From NCBI GenBank assembly GCA_028335825.1, contig JAIOKI010000021.1, forward strand, positions 124,001-188,000: a stretch of DNA of 64,000 nucleotides. Reading direction: 5' to 3'. Numbering within the stretch: the stretch's first letter is position 1; every line of letters starts with the position of its first letter. Made by a program: the position numbers and the translations under genes. The notes under the pieces are model-generated. The model was not told the origin of the DNA and searched no databases. It saw only the letters and a list, made by a program, of their open reading frames with translations. This document shows, in pieces, positions 1-10,124 of the stretch. Origin of the DNA: Nosema muscidifuracis (lineage: Eukaryota; Microsporidia; Nosematidae).

Positions 1-268
1 AACTTTAGATAATTAAATATATTTGTTTTTTATGTTTAGAAACATATAACAATTGAGGATCAATTTTTTTTCATTTCTTTTTGTTTCTGATTGGTGATAA
101 ACAAAATACTGAAAATAAGTTATTTTTTTTAATAACATACCTCATCATTTTTCATTTAAAATATTATTTTTAATGTTTAGTAAATTTTTTCTAAAAAAAA
201 TGATTATAGTCGCACATCAAAACATTAACAAGAAAAAAAACTATTAATAATTAATTCTATTATTTTTA

Positions 269-976
269 ATGATAATTCTTTTTTTTCTAATATTTTCTTA
301 TCAACAATATATCAAGCACGCATTTACATCAAAATTCATGTGTGGTTCTTTTGGTGAGAAAGATTTTGGAAGTAATATCAAATCTTGTAAGACAGATAAG
401 GCTAGTAAATTTTTCTTAAAAAAGAATTTTGATAATTTTTTTATAGTAGATCCTGATACTAATATGGTATTAGATTCACCTATATCTAAAAAACTTATAT
501 CATGGCCTTTTAGAGGTGGACCCAGTCAACAATTTACTTTTACTTTATACGATGAAAATATTTATTTAATAAAGAATGATGGATTATGTATCGAATATGA
601 TCTTAAAAACAATGAGTATGTGAAAACTGAGTGTAATGGTTCTAAGAAACAACTTTTTAAGATAATAACAGATAAATCTTATGAAAAAATGAGGGAAAAA
701 TTTTTATATAAGGCTAAAGAGATATTTGATAATATCAAAGGTACCTTGTTTTACAAGAGTAAGGATATGAAAAAAGATAAAGTTGAAGATGAAGTTGAAC
801 CTCAAAATGAAAAGAGTAGCGATGCACTTGGAAACAGTCTTCAATATGGAACTGACAACAGTTTAAATAGTTTAGGACAGTTTAGTAGCCAAAATCAATC
901 TTTGGCTAATCAGAGTCAAACAATGAGAAGGAGTAGTAGTTTTTCAAGAAGATATAGTTATTCATCATCAGGTTAA
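269..976 (+). CDS. Secreted ricin-B-lectin-like protein 1 (RBL-1)
   Basis: A 235-residue protein starting at an ATG after an AT-rich leader. Residues 1-12 are hydrophobic (signal peptide). A single ricin-B-like (beta-trefoil-type) domain follows to about residue 135, with paired cysteines C25/C40 and C107/C122 and two QxF-type motifs (SQQF at 86-89, KQLF at 127-130) in place of the classical QxW. The tail from about residue 165 is first charged and then Ser/Gln/Asn-rich, ending in an Arg/Ser/Tyr segment. It is the first of nine paralogues in the window. Ricin-B-like secreted families are known in Nosema-type microsporidia and are linked to the spore surface, polar tube or host contact; the exact role and sugar binding here are inference. 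No CCC start motif is present. Its 3' flank shares an element with RBL-5. Confidence 0.85.
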   Translation: MIILFFLIFSYQQYIKHAFTSKFMCGSFGEKDFGSNIKSCKTDKASKFFLKKNFDNFFIVDPDTNMVLDSPISKKLISWPFRGGPSQQFTFTLYDENIYLIKNDGLCIEYDLKNNEYVKTECNGSKKQLFKIITDKSYEKMREKFLYKAKEIFDNIKGTLFYKSKDMKKDKVEDEVEPQNEKSSDALGNSLQYGTDNSLNSLGQFSSQNQSLANQSQTMRRSSSFSRRYSYSSSG

Positions 977-1784
977 AAAATTAAACTTTTTTCTTTATTT
1001 ATATGATCTGTTGAAATTTTAAAAATTTTATAAAAAGAACCCCAGTTTTTTAGGATGTCTGACACTAACAAAATTAAAACTATTAACATGATCAATTATA
1101 CTTTCTTCTTTATAAATATATTCGAAATTTTTTAATTAAACTTTCTTCTTTATAAATATATTCAATTAAACTTTATTTCTTATTAAATGTATTAGATCTA
1201 GTTAAAGTCTGTTCAAAGCTATTTAATTAAACTTGTTTCATTACTAAATAAATTAAGTCTATTAAAAGTTATTAAACTATTTTTTTATTAAACTGTTTTA
1301 TATAATAAATTATCATACTTTTTTATAATACTAATCTCACAGCAGATACGTTTATTAATTTACAGAAGTCAAAAAAATCATCTATTTTTTATTTACAATT
1401 ATATGATAAAAAAATTAATATCATAAACATTTTATCTTGTAAGTTAAAATATCAATTTAACTAAAAATAGTAAAATTTAATATAATAAAAACTAAGTTTA
1501 AATACTTTAATATAATAGGTCAAAGCTTGTATATAAAAAATCAATTTTTAAAAGGTTTTAGAATATATCAAAACTTTAATCAGTTTCATAAACTATATAT
1601 ACTAAAGGTTTTTTAATTAAATTAATATAAGATAGAATTAATATAAATATATATCTTTATTACTCATCAGATCTAATCAATGATAAAAAAAATTTATTTA
1701 TGTAAATTAAAACTTGATTTAATGATTAAATCTTGTTTCAATCTTTAATTTAAAAAAATAATAAACTGATTAAAATAATTTATT
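977..1784. other. Intergenic: shared 3' element and short AT repeats
   Basis: No gene is supported here. The segment 1007-1090 matches the 3' flank of RBL-5 (8569-8650). From about 1095 to 1165 a unit containing the words AAACTTTCTTC and TTTATAAATATATTC is repeated twice, with weaker copies to about 1290. The rest is AT-rich sequence leading to RBL-2. Confidence 0.6.
1007..1090 (+). repeat. Conserved 3'-flank element, copy 1
   Basis: About 84 bp starting 31 bp after the RBL-1 stop. It nearly matches 8569-8650 after RBL-5, sharing words such as TAAAAATTTTATAAAAAGAA, then ACCC, AGTTTTT and TAGGATGT, and ending in AAAACTATTAACAT. It may be a retained 3' UTR or poly(A) signal region, or duplicated flank DNA. 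Confidence 0.7.
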
Positions 1785-3305
1785 ATGTTTTCTATTATAT
1801 ATTTCGTATTCATTAAAACATATCTAATAAAGCATTACTCTTCGGGTCTTTATATGTGTGACCTTAAAGATGCAGAGATACCTGGAAGACGGCCTATGTC
1901 ATGTTCACAAGATGTTGCAACAGATTGGGATATTCATATGTCAATAAATACAGCAATGGTTAGAGCTAAAAAAACGGATGAAGTGCTTGAGATTTCACAT
2001 AATGATGAATTAATATTGGTACCTTATAGTGATTGTGCTGTACCTCTCTTAGAGTTAGAACGTTTAAGTAACGGTAAAATGAAATTGATTAAGGAAGGAA
2101 AATGTCTAGAATATAATTTGATGACTAAAACATACGAATTTAATTTATGTAAAGAGTCAAGAAATCAGTTATTTAGCTTTGAACCTAAAAAACCTTTAGT
2201 ACTTCATCTTAATAGATTTTTAAGCTCGTTTAGTGCAAGTGGACTAGGAAATGAAAATCTTTCTTATGCGTCTAGTAGTTCAATGAATTCAAACTATTCT
2301 ATGTACAATAGTAGTTATTATAGACAGAATTTGAATGCAGAACAAGCTATGGATTCTAGTCATCAGCTTATGAGCGCTACTGATAGCTTAAAAGCAAAGA
2401 GCGATGAAGAAGCTGCTTTAGTTGCTGCTGAAGAAGCTCATAAAATTGGAGATACTCGTCATGAGATTGATGCTTTGAGATCTGCAGCGTCTGCTAGTGA
2501 AAATACAGATGCAGCGATTAGAAACGAAGTAGACGGAGCTGCTAATGCAACTAGTGAGGGTGAAAGATCAGCTGTAGATATCACTTCAGCAGGAGCTGGT
2601 TATTATGGAAGTGGAGCAGGTTATTATGGAAGTGGAGCAGGTTACTATGGAAGTGGAGCAGGTTACTATGGAAGTGGAGCATGTTATCATGGAGCTCATC
2701 ATTCAGATTATCATGGAGCTCATTATTTAGGTAATTGCTTAGATTATCATCATTCAGGTTATCATGGAGCTCATCATGCGGGTAATTGCTTAGATTATCA
2801 TCATGCGGGTAGTTGCATGGATTGTCATCATGCAGGTAGTTGCTTGGATTTTCATCATGCAGGTAGTTGCATAGATTTTCGTCATGCAGGATCTCATTGT
2901 GGAGGAAGTGCTGAAAGTTATTTAAACTCAATTTTTGGAAGTGGTAATTACCTAGGAAATACTTATGGAACATCAAATAAATTTAACAATAATAATGATG
3001 AAATGAATCATTTATGGAATTATGGCAACTTTGATCGTCGTAGAATGTACGGACATTCAGAATGCGATCATCATCATTATCTTGGGCATTGTTCAGGATA
3101 TTATCACCACCACCATCATCATCATCATGATGAATTAGCTTATCACAATTTTGACGATTATCCTAATTCATTACACGAGCGTGATCATTTTGTACATGGA
3201 CATGAAAGATATGGGTTGTATAGAGGACATCAGTGTGGAGGCGCAAGAAGATTATATGGATCATTTTGTTCATCTCATAGTCCTTTTTCTTACTTTAGTC
3301 ATTAA
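1785..3305 (+). CDS. Secreted ricin-B-lectin-like protein 2 with long Gly/Tyr and His/Cys repeat tail (RBL-2)
   Basis: A 506-residue protein, the longest of the array. It has a hydrophobic N-terminus and a lectin-like head to about residue 140, with C25/C40 at exactly the RBL-1 spacing and the conserved second Cys pair (KCLEY...LC). The first QxF motif is degenerate; the second (NQLF) is kept. The tail starts with a Ser/Tyr/Asn stretch, then an Ala/Glu-rich probably helical segment (about residues 195-265). Next come tandem 7-residue GAGYYGS-type units (nt 2592-2696) and 10-residue units of the type HHAGSCLDFH (nt about 2788-2900). It ends in His-rich sequence with an uninterrupted run of eight histidines. 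The tail composition suggests a cross-linked or metal-binding wall or tube protein, which is inference. A long open frame on the opposite strand across the repeats is a by-product of the periodic codons. Confidence 0.83.
   Translation: MFSIIYFVFIKTYLIKHYSSGLYMCDLKDAEIPGRRPMSCSQDVATDWDIHMSINTAMVRAKKTDEVLEISHNDELILVPYSDCAVPLLELERLSNGKMKLIKEGKCLEYNLMTKTYEFNLCKESRNQLFSFEPKKPLVLHLNRFLSSFSASGLGNENLSYASSSSMNSNYSMYNSSYYRQNLNAEQAMDSSHQLMSATDSLKAKSDEEAALVAAEEAHKIGDTRHEIDALRSAASASENTDAAIRNEVDGAANATSEGERSAVDITSAGAGYYGSGAGYYGSGAGYYGSGAGYYGSGACYHGAHHSDYHGAHYLGNCLDYHHSGYHGAHHAGNCLDYHHAGSCMDCHHAGSCLDFHHAGSCIDFRHAGSHCGGSAESYLNSIFGSGNYLGNTYGTSNKFNNNNDEMNHLWNYGNFDRRRMYGHSECDHHHYLGHCSGYYHHHHHHHHDELAYHNFDDYPNSLHERDHFVHGHERYGLYRGHQCGGARRLYGSFCSSHSPFSYFSH
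2592..2696 (+). repeat. In-frame 21-bp tandem repeat coding GAGYYGS units
   Basis: Five 21-bp units inside RBL-2. The first four are nearly identical and the fifth reads GACYHGA, a transition into the His/Cys-rich region. The units keep frame, so copy number can change protein length without disrupting it. Confidence 0.85.
2788..2900 (+). repeat. In-frame 30-bp repeat coding His/Cys decapeptides
   Basis: About four 30-bp units inside RBL-2 coding variants of G(N/S)C(L/M/I)D(Y/C/F)(H/R)HAG. Each unit carries a Cys and one or two His residues at fixed spacing, a pattern that could bind metal or form disulphide networks (inference). Confidence 0.8.
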
Positions 3306-4666
3306 ATATAAAATATTAATTCAAATAATTTTTAATTAGCATTTATATTATACCGGAATAGTTCTTTTGTCTTAAAAGAATAATTTTTAAGTTGATTGAC
3401 ACTATAAAAAGCTTCTTATTTAATATTTAAAAAAAACTAATATATAATAACATCTCTCTAAACTCATTGTTAATTCTCAAAAATTAATATATACAATAAA
3501 TTAGTCTGTTAAAGAAAATAACAAAATGCATACTTAGACATTTTTCTTCCAAATATATGTTAGGAGTATAACATAAGAAGTGTTATAAAATTTTTCTTGA
3601 TTTTTCTACAAGTATGATTCATACTATTTATATAAAGATATAAGATTTACATAATTAGTCTCTTAAAAATTTAACTTATAGATATTTTTTATATTTTAAT
3701 TGTGATTGTCGTATTTCCATACTACTTAAATTTATATAGAGCATCTGAGAAGCATTTAAATATTAAATTAAAAAGGTACTAGTTTATTATTTTTTAACCC
3801 TGAATTTTTTCATATGTAAGTCAAAAAAGAAATAATTAATATTTCTGTTAATTATAAAATTTAATCTAAGCAGCTATATCTTTGGAAAAAAAGAAATCAT
3901 AGCGTTAGAAACAAGAACCCCATCTGAACCAAGTAGTTATTATAATAGAAACATTTATAATAAACAAGTTATTTTAATTATTTTGTTTATTAATGTTTTT
4001 CCCTAGTGACCCACTATAGTAATTGCTTTTGTAAGCATAGTTCTTGATTGTTGTCCTGAATTTATTATCTTTTCTTCTAACGATTTTAAAATAATTTCTT
4101 TTCAAAGTTAAGAAATTTATGTGATAATTAATATAACAGAGATGACTAATATAAAAATAAACATTACAGAAGCAAACAAAGTGCAGCTTGCATAGTCAAA
4201 TATGATTCATTGATTATAATAAGAGCAGAATATGCGGTTAAACCCCCAAAATAGTTTGTATTATTTGTTTTCATAAATAGATGTTTCATTTCTGGTTTCT
4301 ATTCGTTTACTAAAAATTAAAAACGTTAAATTATTAAAGAAAAAAATAAAAATTTTAATAAAATTGCAAGTACAAAAAAATGTATTTAGAATTTTAAAAA
4401 ATCCTCTTATCTACATAAAAAAACTTTTTATTACATACTCTTACAAGTTTTGTTTATGTTTTACAACAAATTTTCATCATTCTAAAAATTATATTGAAAT
4501 ATTTTTTCAAACTGAAACATTTTATTATTAAAATTTCTAAAATGCCTTTTAAATTTCTATTGATTCTACCTATATATTCATATTATTTATTTGTTAAATC
4601 ATGAAACTTATTTTCCATACAATGTTTTGTGTACTTTGTTTAAATTATTTTTGATTTATTTCTTAT
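3306..4666. other. Intergenic, no gene seen
   Basis: About 1.36 kb between RBL-2 and RBL-3. No open frame with protein-like composition was found. The part around 3900-4260 is slightly less AT-rich and contains CCC-bearing words, but I could not match it to a gene or element. The last 300 bp is AT-rich leader for RBL-3. Confidence 0.5.
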
Positions 4667-5257
4667 ATGATAATATTCTACATAGCTTATACACTTCAAT
4701 TTTATATAAAAAATTATCACAATGACATTTACATGTGCGATAAAGCAACTGGTGATGCAGGCAGAATAGTCACACCATGTAGTAGGTCCCATGGTATCGA
4801 TTTTAAAGCTACCAGTAATAAATATGGGTACATGAACTTAAAGCATGCGGAAACTGATGATGTATTTGAAGTGCAAGATGAAGACCAAGTTTTGGTATAT
4901 GGATGGGACAAAGGAGAACCCAACCAACAATTTTTATTTGTGTTGGTTAGCCCTTCTACATTTATTATTAAAAATCAAGACTTGTGTATAGAATATGTAC
5001 CAGAGGAGAAGAAATATATTGCTACTGAGTGTACAGCACGGGATAATCAATTGTATCATGTTCTTGGTCAAAGGGATGATGATAAAGTTAATAAGGCTAA
5101 AAATAATATTTCATTCAATAGAAACAGAGGGTTTCCAATATACGGAGATTCAGAATCAACATATACTTCTGCCTGTCTTGAAAATGGACACTGTTACCAT
5201 AGAAAAAGAAGAATTCATGGTCACGATGATGAAGATGATATGGCAAAAGTTAATTAA
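4667..5257 (+). CDS. Secreted ricin-B-lectin-like protein 3 (RBL-3)
   Basis: A 196-residue protein with a hydrophobic N-terminus (MIIFYIAYTL) followed by the family word QFYIKNYHNDIYMCD. The head holds cysteines C24/C38 and the second pair in LCIEY...EC, and a clear NQQF motif after the GWDKGEP turn. The tail is short compared with RBL-2 and RBL-4: basic, then Glu/Asp/His-rich (HGHDDEDD near the end). It sits in the same orientation as its neighbours, with long AT-rich spacers that argue for separate transcripts. Expected to be secreted; the ligand is unknown. Confidence 0.83.
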   Translation: MIIFYIAYTLQFYIKNYHNDIYMCDKATGDAGRIVTPCSRSHGIDFKATSNKYGYMNLKHAETDDVFEVQDEDQVLVYGWDKGEPNQQFLFVLVSPSTFIIKNQDLCIEYVPEEKKYIATECTARDNQLYHVLGQRDDDKVNKAKNNISFNRNRGFPIYGDSESTYTSACLENGHCYHRKRRIHGHDDEDDMAKVN

Positions 5258-6017
5258 AGAATAAAGTTAAATTATATCAACATATTATTTGTAAAATGCT
5301 TAATGTTTTATCCAAGTAAATTATATAGTATAGTATATTATTTTTCTAAGTATATTAATTTATTACAATATATTAAAGTATATAAATTTATCTAAGTATA
5401 TTATATTTTTTAAGTACATTAATTTACTAAAGTATATATTTGTTAAACACGATTATTTGACTGTAATTTTTAATATACGATAAGACTTAATTTAGCTATA
5501 GAAATATTCTTATTCGAAATATCTTCTACAGCATTATGTATAATATTTTTTATCTATGAGTCATAAATAATTGTTTTGAAACTGTAATTAATATAATCAT
5601 ACTATTCAATGAAATAAATATATCTTTAACATAATGACTATATTTAATATCAAAATATTCATTCAAGAATTTGGTTTATTACTCAAATTGATTTTTTTTC
5701 GATCATAATGACTATATTTAATATCAAAATATTTATTTATAAATTTGGTTTATTACTCAAATTGACTTATTTAAGTATTTTATTTATTAATATTTTAAAA
5801 TGATAATGACTATATTTTAATGAAATAAGCAGAAATTTTATCATAATGAATCATAATATCGTCCTTTAAAATTATTCAATTTTAAGGTTTTTTTAGTATC
5901 TTAATTAGTTTTTTGAAATATTCTTAATTAATTTGACACTAATTATTTGATTATATGTATCATGATATATTTATTCTGTATCAAATAAACAATAAATAAA
6001 GATAATTTCTAGATCGA
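5258..6017. other. Intergenic with AT repeats
   Basis: From 5280 to 5450 there are degenerate AAGTATATTAATTTA-type repeats. A 74-bp-period direct duplication lies at about 5631-5768, with a weaker third start near 5796. No gene is seen. Confidence 0.55.
5631..5768 (+). repeat. Tandem duplication, 74-bp period
   Basis: Two copies begin ATAATGACTATATTTAATAT at 5631 and 5705 and share about 65 bp with few differences. A third partial start (ATAATGACTATATTT) occurs near 5798. Confidence 0.8.
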
Positions 6018-7277
6018 ATGCTATTATTATTTATTAGAATGTCCGCACAATTTTATATTAAACATTTAATTGACAATTTGTATATGGGAGATACAATCGA
6101 AATTAAACCTGGACGAGAAGTTGTACCAGTAGAAAAAGAATACAGAATAAATTTCATATTTACAAATGCTAAAAATGGATATATTTATATAAGCCCTGAA
6201 GAAAAAAGTCATATATTTACTGTAAGTGATAATTGGAAACTAGTTTACGATGCTATTCATTTTAAACTATATCAGAAGTTTAAGCTTGAAGTTATTAAAC
6301 CAGGTATTTATCTAATAAAAAATCGTGGAAAATGTGTTGAGTTCATTCCTGAGGATCAAAATTATATAACAGCCGAATGTTCAAATTCTAAATACCAGAT
6401 GTTTTATATATTTGAAAAAGAAGAAGAACAGAAAAATCTTAAGTTAATGATAAGTGATAAAAGTTATGTTGATTTACAAGGTATAGGATACAATAAAAAG
6501 AAATTACCAATTATTAATATTAATTCAGAAAAGATAGAGAAGTATATTAGACATATGAATATGGAGAAAAAACAGCCTGGTGAATTAAGAAATAGAAATC
6601 ATCACGCTATAATAGAAAGTGATCGACATTCTAAGGAAAACTTTATAGAAAAAAGTGATGCTTCTTCAGGTGCATTTGGTGAAGCAGGATTTTATAATAA
6701 TATTAGTGCTTCCAGTTCCGCTAGTGCTTCAGGTAATCAAGGAATATATGGTGACAATAGTATATCAAGTAAATTTAGAAGTTCAAAGTATCATACACAT
6801 TTCGGAAATCCGGGTCATTCAGGTAAATACGGGCATCATGAGCATCCAGGAAGTTATGGTCATTTTAATAAATCAGTAAAATATGGAGATTCTAGTGCTG
6901 CAAGTATTTCAAGTGCAGCTAGTTTTGCAAAAGCTACTGATATCGCTAAGGCTGATAGCATTTCTATTAGTGGAAATCATGCATACAGCAATGCTTTTTC
7001 AAATAGCCAAAATTATAACCATTTTGGTAATGCATGTAGTTATAGTCATTATAATCATCATAGTAATGCATGTAGTTATAGTCATTATAATCATTTAAGT
7101 AATGCATGTAGTTATAATCATCATTGTCATTTTGGTAGTCATAGTCACCATTCCCATTATGGTAGTTATAGTCACAATAGTCATTTTGGTAGTTATAGTC
7201 ATCATTCCCATTATGGTAACCCAGGTCATCCGGGAAGACATGGATATCATGTAAACACATTAATTGGACATTCATAA
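6018..7277 (+). CDS. Secreted ricin-B-lectin-like protein 4 with Ser/His repeat tail (RBL-4)
   Basis: A 419-residue protein. The N-terminus (MLLLFIRMSAQFYIKH) is hydrophobic and runs into a lectin-like head to about residue 140. The first Cys pair is absent (MGD...PV where relatives have MCD...PC) while the second pair (KCVEF...EC) is kept. The first QxF motif reads YQKF. The tail is Ser/Ala-rich (about residues 225-315) and then made of Tyr/Ser/His units, including a 12-residue NACSYSHYNHHS repeat (36-bp period from nt 7029) and SYSHHSHYG units. The composition recalls His/Ser-rich polar-tube or wall proteins of Nosema, but no specific orthologue is claimed. Open frames in the other frames here are repeat by-products. 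Confidence 0.83.
   Translation: MLLLFIRMSAQFYIKHLIDNLYMGDTIEIKPGREVVPVEKEYRINFIFTNAKNGYIYISPEEKSHIFTVSDNWKLVYDAIHFKLYQKFKLEVIKPGIYLIKNRGKCVEFIPEDQNYITAECSNSKYQMFYIFEKEEEQKNLKLMISDKSYVDLQGIGYNKKKLPIININSEKIEKYIRHMNMEKKQPGELRNRNHHAIIESDRHSKENFIEKSDASSGAFGEAGFYNNISASSSASASGNQGIYGDNSISSKFRSSKYHTHFGNPGHSGKYGHHEHPGSYGHFNKSVKYGDSSAASISSAASFAKATDIAKADSISISGNHAYSNAFSNSQNYNHFGNACSYSHYNHHSNACSYSHYNHLSNACSYNHHCHFGSHSHHSHYGSYSHNSHFGSYSHHSHYGNPGHPGRHGYHVNTLIGHS
7029..7136 (+). repeat. In-frame 36-bp repeat coding NACSYSHYNHHS units
   Basis: Units start at 7029, 7065 and 7101, each with the word AATGCATGTAGTTATA. The third diverges into the SHSHHSHYG-type repeats that continue to about 7215. Confidence 0.8.
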
Positions 7278-7764
7278 AAAAGTCAAGATAAATTGTAAAT
7301 TAATTTATAAATTAGTTAAATAATAATTATATATAAACAATAAAATATGTTTATTAATTAAACAAGCATAAATTAATTTTGGATTTTGTATTTAGATTCT
7401 CTAAAAAATAATATTTTATGTCAAAATCAATATTTTTTGTTATTTTTAATTTTAATTACGTAATATAACAGTAAACTGTCTAACGAAAGTCTCTTCTCAT
7501 ATGTCAATGAATGAAAACTGAATATTATTTGATGTGCAGAATATTTTTTTATTTAATAATGATTAAAAATACAAAAGATAATTTCTCATATTATTTTAAA
7601 AATCGTTATTCTCTGCTAAATTTAAAAATAAAGACATTTTTTAATATATTTATACATGTCAAACTAGATTTATAAACATATATTTTGATATATTCCTGGT
7701 TTTAATGACATCAATTACACTATGTATCATATTTTTAATTTAAAATTTGAATTTCAGTTATTTA
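7278..7764. other. Intergenic, no gene seen
   Basis: AT-rich spacer of about 490 bp between RBL-4 and RBL-5. No repeat or conserved motif stands out. Confidence 0.5.
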
Positions 7765-8541
7765 ATGCTTATCTTATATTTAAATTATACCTTACAATTC
7801 TATGTAAAGAATTTTGTTGACGATCTTTACCTTGCTGATGGAATCAATAATTTAGCAAACCGATCGATCGAGCCAGTATATGAAACTGAAAGAGTGGATT
7901 TTTTACCTACAATAAGACCAGATGGTGGACTTATTGTAGGATCAAAATTTAATAATCAGGTATGGGGAATAGGAAATGATTATATACTGAGTTTTTATTC
8001 TATTAACAATCAGCCTAATCAAATATTTTCACTCGTTATGGTAGGACCTAAGACTTATATTATTAAGAGTATGGGATTTTGTATTGAATACATGCCCAAA
8101 TTAAAAATTTATAAAGCAGCGACCTGTCTAGGAACCGAAAATCAAAAATTTATTATTATAACTAAAGAAGATGAATATATTGCTGATATTATTGGTTGTG
8201 TAACAGAAAAGTATTATTATGATACAATGGGATATAATGCAATAAGAAATTCGTATTGCAATGATCATCCTCGAACTCACGAAAGTTATTATAATAATCT
8301 AAACTTAAAGGTAAATTACCCTTATAGGGTAGTCAATCACTTAAAAAGAAAAAACTATTTAATGACACACAAACTTATAAAAGATAAATACTACAGCTCT
8401 CCATATAACTACACAGACTTACAATATAAATATACTCCTAGGAGTTATTATGGTAGCAAGTATAAAAATTATCCAAATTTTCACAGATATGGAAATGTAG
8501 GCAGTTACAATCCACTTAGCTCTGCAAAAAGACTAAATTAA
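7765..8541 (+). CDS. Secreted ricin-B-lectin-like protein 5 with Tyr/Asn-rich tail (RBL-5)
   Basis: I place the start at the ATG at 7765, giving 258 residues that begin directly with a hydrophobic signal segment (MLILYLNYTLQFYVKNF). The frame is open six codons further upstream but has no ATG there. The head has the family pattern with NQIF and NQKF as QxF-type motifs. The first Cys pair is absent (LAD...PV) and the second (FCIEY...TC) is present. The tail is basic and rich in Tyr, Asn and Lys, with no His runs, unlike RBL-2, RBL-4 and RBL-6. The 3' flank carries the second copy of the element found after RBL-1. Confidence 0.82.
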   Translation: MLILYLNYTLQFYVKNFVDDLYLADGINNLANRSIEPVYETERVDFLPTIRPDGGLIVGSKFNNQVWGIGNDYILSFYSINNQPNQIFSLVMVGPKTYIIKSMGFCIEYMPKLKIYKAATCLGTENQKFIIITKEDEYIADIIGCVTEKYYYDTMGYNAIRNSYCNDHPRTHESYYNNLNLKVNYPYRVVNHLKRKNYLMTHKLIKDKYYSSPYNYTDLQYKYTPRSYYGSKYKNYPNFHRYGNVGSYNPLSSAKRLN

Positions 8542-9460
8542 ATGATTATTAAAAAAAAAATTTTTTATTCTGTTGATATTTTAAAAATTTTATAAAAAGA
8601 ACCCTAGTTTTTAGGATGTTTGAAATGAATATAAATAAAACTATTAACATATTCTTTTATCAATAAAATGAAATATAATAGAGTGAAAAAACTATCTAGT
8701 TAAGCTATTTTAAAAATAAATATAATTTTAAATCTAAAATATGAAAATTTAACGAATAAAAAAATTCTTGTATTTTTTATCATTCATGTGACAAACATGA
8801 AATAAAACAATCATTTTGTAACATTCTAATATAAATTGAGTAAAATTTTCAAAAAAATTAATAAAAAAGAACAAGCATCTTTTTTTATTTTAATTTCATT
8901 AAATAGATTATCTTATTTAATTTAGATTATAATAAAACCTATAACTTAAGAAAATTAGATGATTGTAAGGAAAAAAATATTTTGATACAATAAACTCAAC
9001 TACATCATTTGCACCTAATTATAGGTCAATAAATGATTTTTTAAATAAAATTTAATAACAATTATTTATGTATTAAATCCAAAAATAAATTAATTTATTA
9101 TCTTTATTTAATATCATTGAATTAATCGTAATATTATCATCAAAATTTTATTTGTTTGTTTCAAATATAAAAAAAAAATTTTTAATTGGATATTTAACCC
9201 ATAGTAATATTATAGAAAAAAAATATTTAATTATTTGTTTTATTTCTAATTAAATTTATATAAAAAAAAAATAAATCTAATTTGTAAAGTCATATAATGA
9301 TTCCGAAACAGTCATAATATGTCATTTCATCATTTTAATATACTAATAATTTTTTTTATTTGTTTTTTATTATATTAATTTTATATTAAATTGATTTTGA
9401 TTGGACATAAAAAATTTTTGTTTCATCTTAAATTTAAAAGAAAAATTGATTTTCGATTAA
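8542..9460. other. Intergenic with conserved 3' element; no gene
   Basis: The element at 8569-8650 is shared with the flank of RBL-1. The rest is AT-rich with many A and T runs. The last 60-70 bp before RBL-6 is conserved with the upstream region of its inverted paralogue RBL-9. Confidence 0.55.
8569..8650 (+). repeat. Conserved 3'-flank element, copy 2
   Basis: It begins 27 bp after the RBL-5 stop and matches 1007-1090 after RBL-1 over about 82 bp with few differences. Both copies are at nearly the same distance from the stop codon and in the same orientation. Confidence 0.7.
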
Positions 9461-10096
9461 ATGTTCATATTCTATATCTTGAATTCATTACAGTTCTATA
9501 TACAGAACTTTACTGATGGTCTTTACCTAAGCGATACCGGAGAAAACAGAGCTTCAAGACCAGTAATTGCTGTTGAAAAATCAGCTAGGGTTGAGTTTAC
9601 TTCTACCACAAACCCAGATGGATCTCATATAATTAAACCAGAATCTAGTGATCATGTTATGGATGTAAAAGACAAGTCTGAACTTATATATTGGCCTAAG
9701 CATGGCGCTAGTAATCAACAATTTAAGCTCACCTTAATACATCCTAGGATTTATCTTATTCAAAGTCTGGGAAAATGTGTTGAATACAATTCTTCGTCAA
9801 AATCTTATATACTCAGCACCTGCACAAATACAGACGCACAGAAATTTATTATAAGTACTCCTGAAGATGAAGTGGAAGAAAATAAACTCAGCGAAAATTT
9901 ATACTACAAATCTGACAGTAATCCTTCAGAAAGCAAATCTATAGGAAGTTATATGTCTGGTTATGAAAAATATGGATACACTAGTGATAAACTTCCAGTT
10001 ATATCAACAGATTCCAAGCATATAGCTCATCATGGTCATGGCCATAGTCATAGTCATAGTCACAGAAGTTTTCACTATCATAGTGGCTCACATTAA
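9461..10096 (+). CDS. Secreted ricin-B-lectin-like protein 6 with His-rich end (RBL-6)
   Basis: A 211-residue protein that is the closest relative of RBL-9 (inverted copy at 16917-17537): the heads agree at most positions through the shared word FIISTPEDE. It has a signal-like N-terminus (MFIFYILNSLQFYIQNF), lacks the first Cys pair (LSD...AV), keeps the second (KCVEY...TC), and has a clear NQQF motif after YWPKHGAS. The tail ends in a short His/Ser/Gly run (HGHGHSHSHSHRSFHYH), which RBL-9 has only in reduced form. It converges on RBL-7; the 560-bp gap between them holds an inserted element relic. Confidence 0.85.
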   Translation: MFIFYILNSLQFYIQNFTDGLYLSDTGENRASRPVIAVEKSARVEFTSTTNPDGSHIIKPESSDHVMDVKDKSELIYWPKHGASNQQFKLTLIHPRIYLIQSLGKCVEYNSSSKSYILSTCTNTDAQKFIISTPEDEVEENKLSENLYYKSDSNPSESKSIGSYMSGYEKYGYTSDKLPVISTDSKHIAHHGHGHSHSHSHRSFHYHSGSH

Positions 10097-10124
10097 ATAA
10101 TTTGTCGTTTTTTTAATTAAATTT

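Noticed and set aside
2581-2976. 131-codon minus-strand open frame over RBL-2
   Set aside because: It lies opposite the in-frame repeats; its own repeats (HDDN, LHDE types) are the mirror of the tail codons. No start motif.
6967-7275. 102-codon minus-strand open frame over RBL-4
   Set aside because: Also a by-product of the repeat tail on the other strand.
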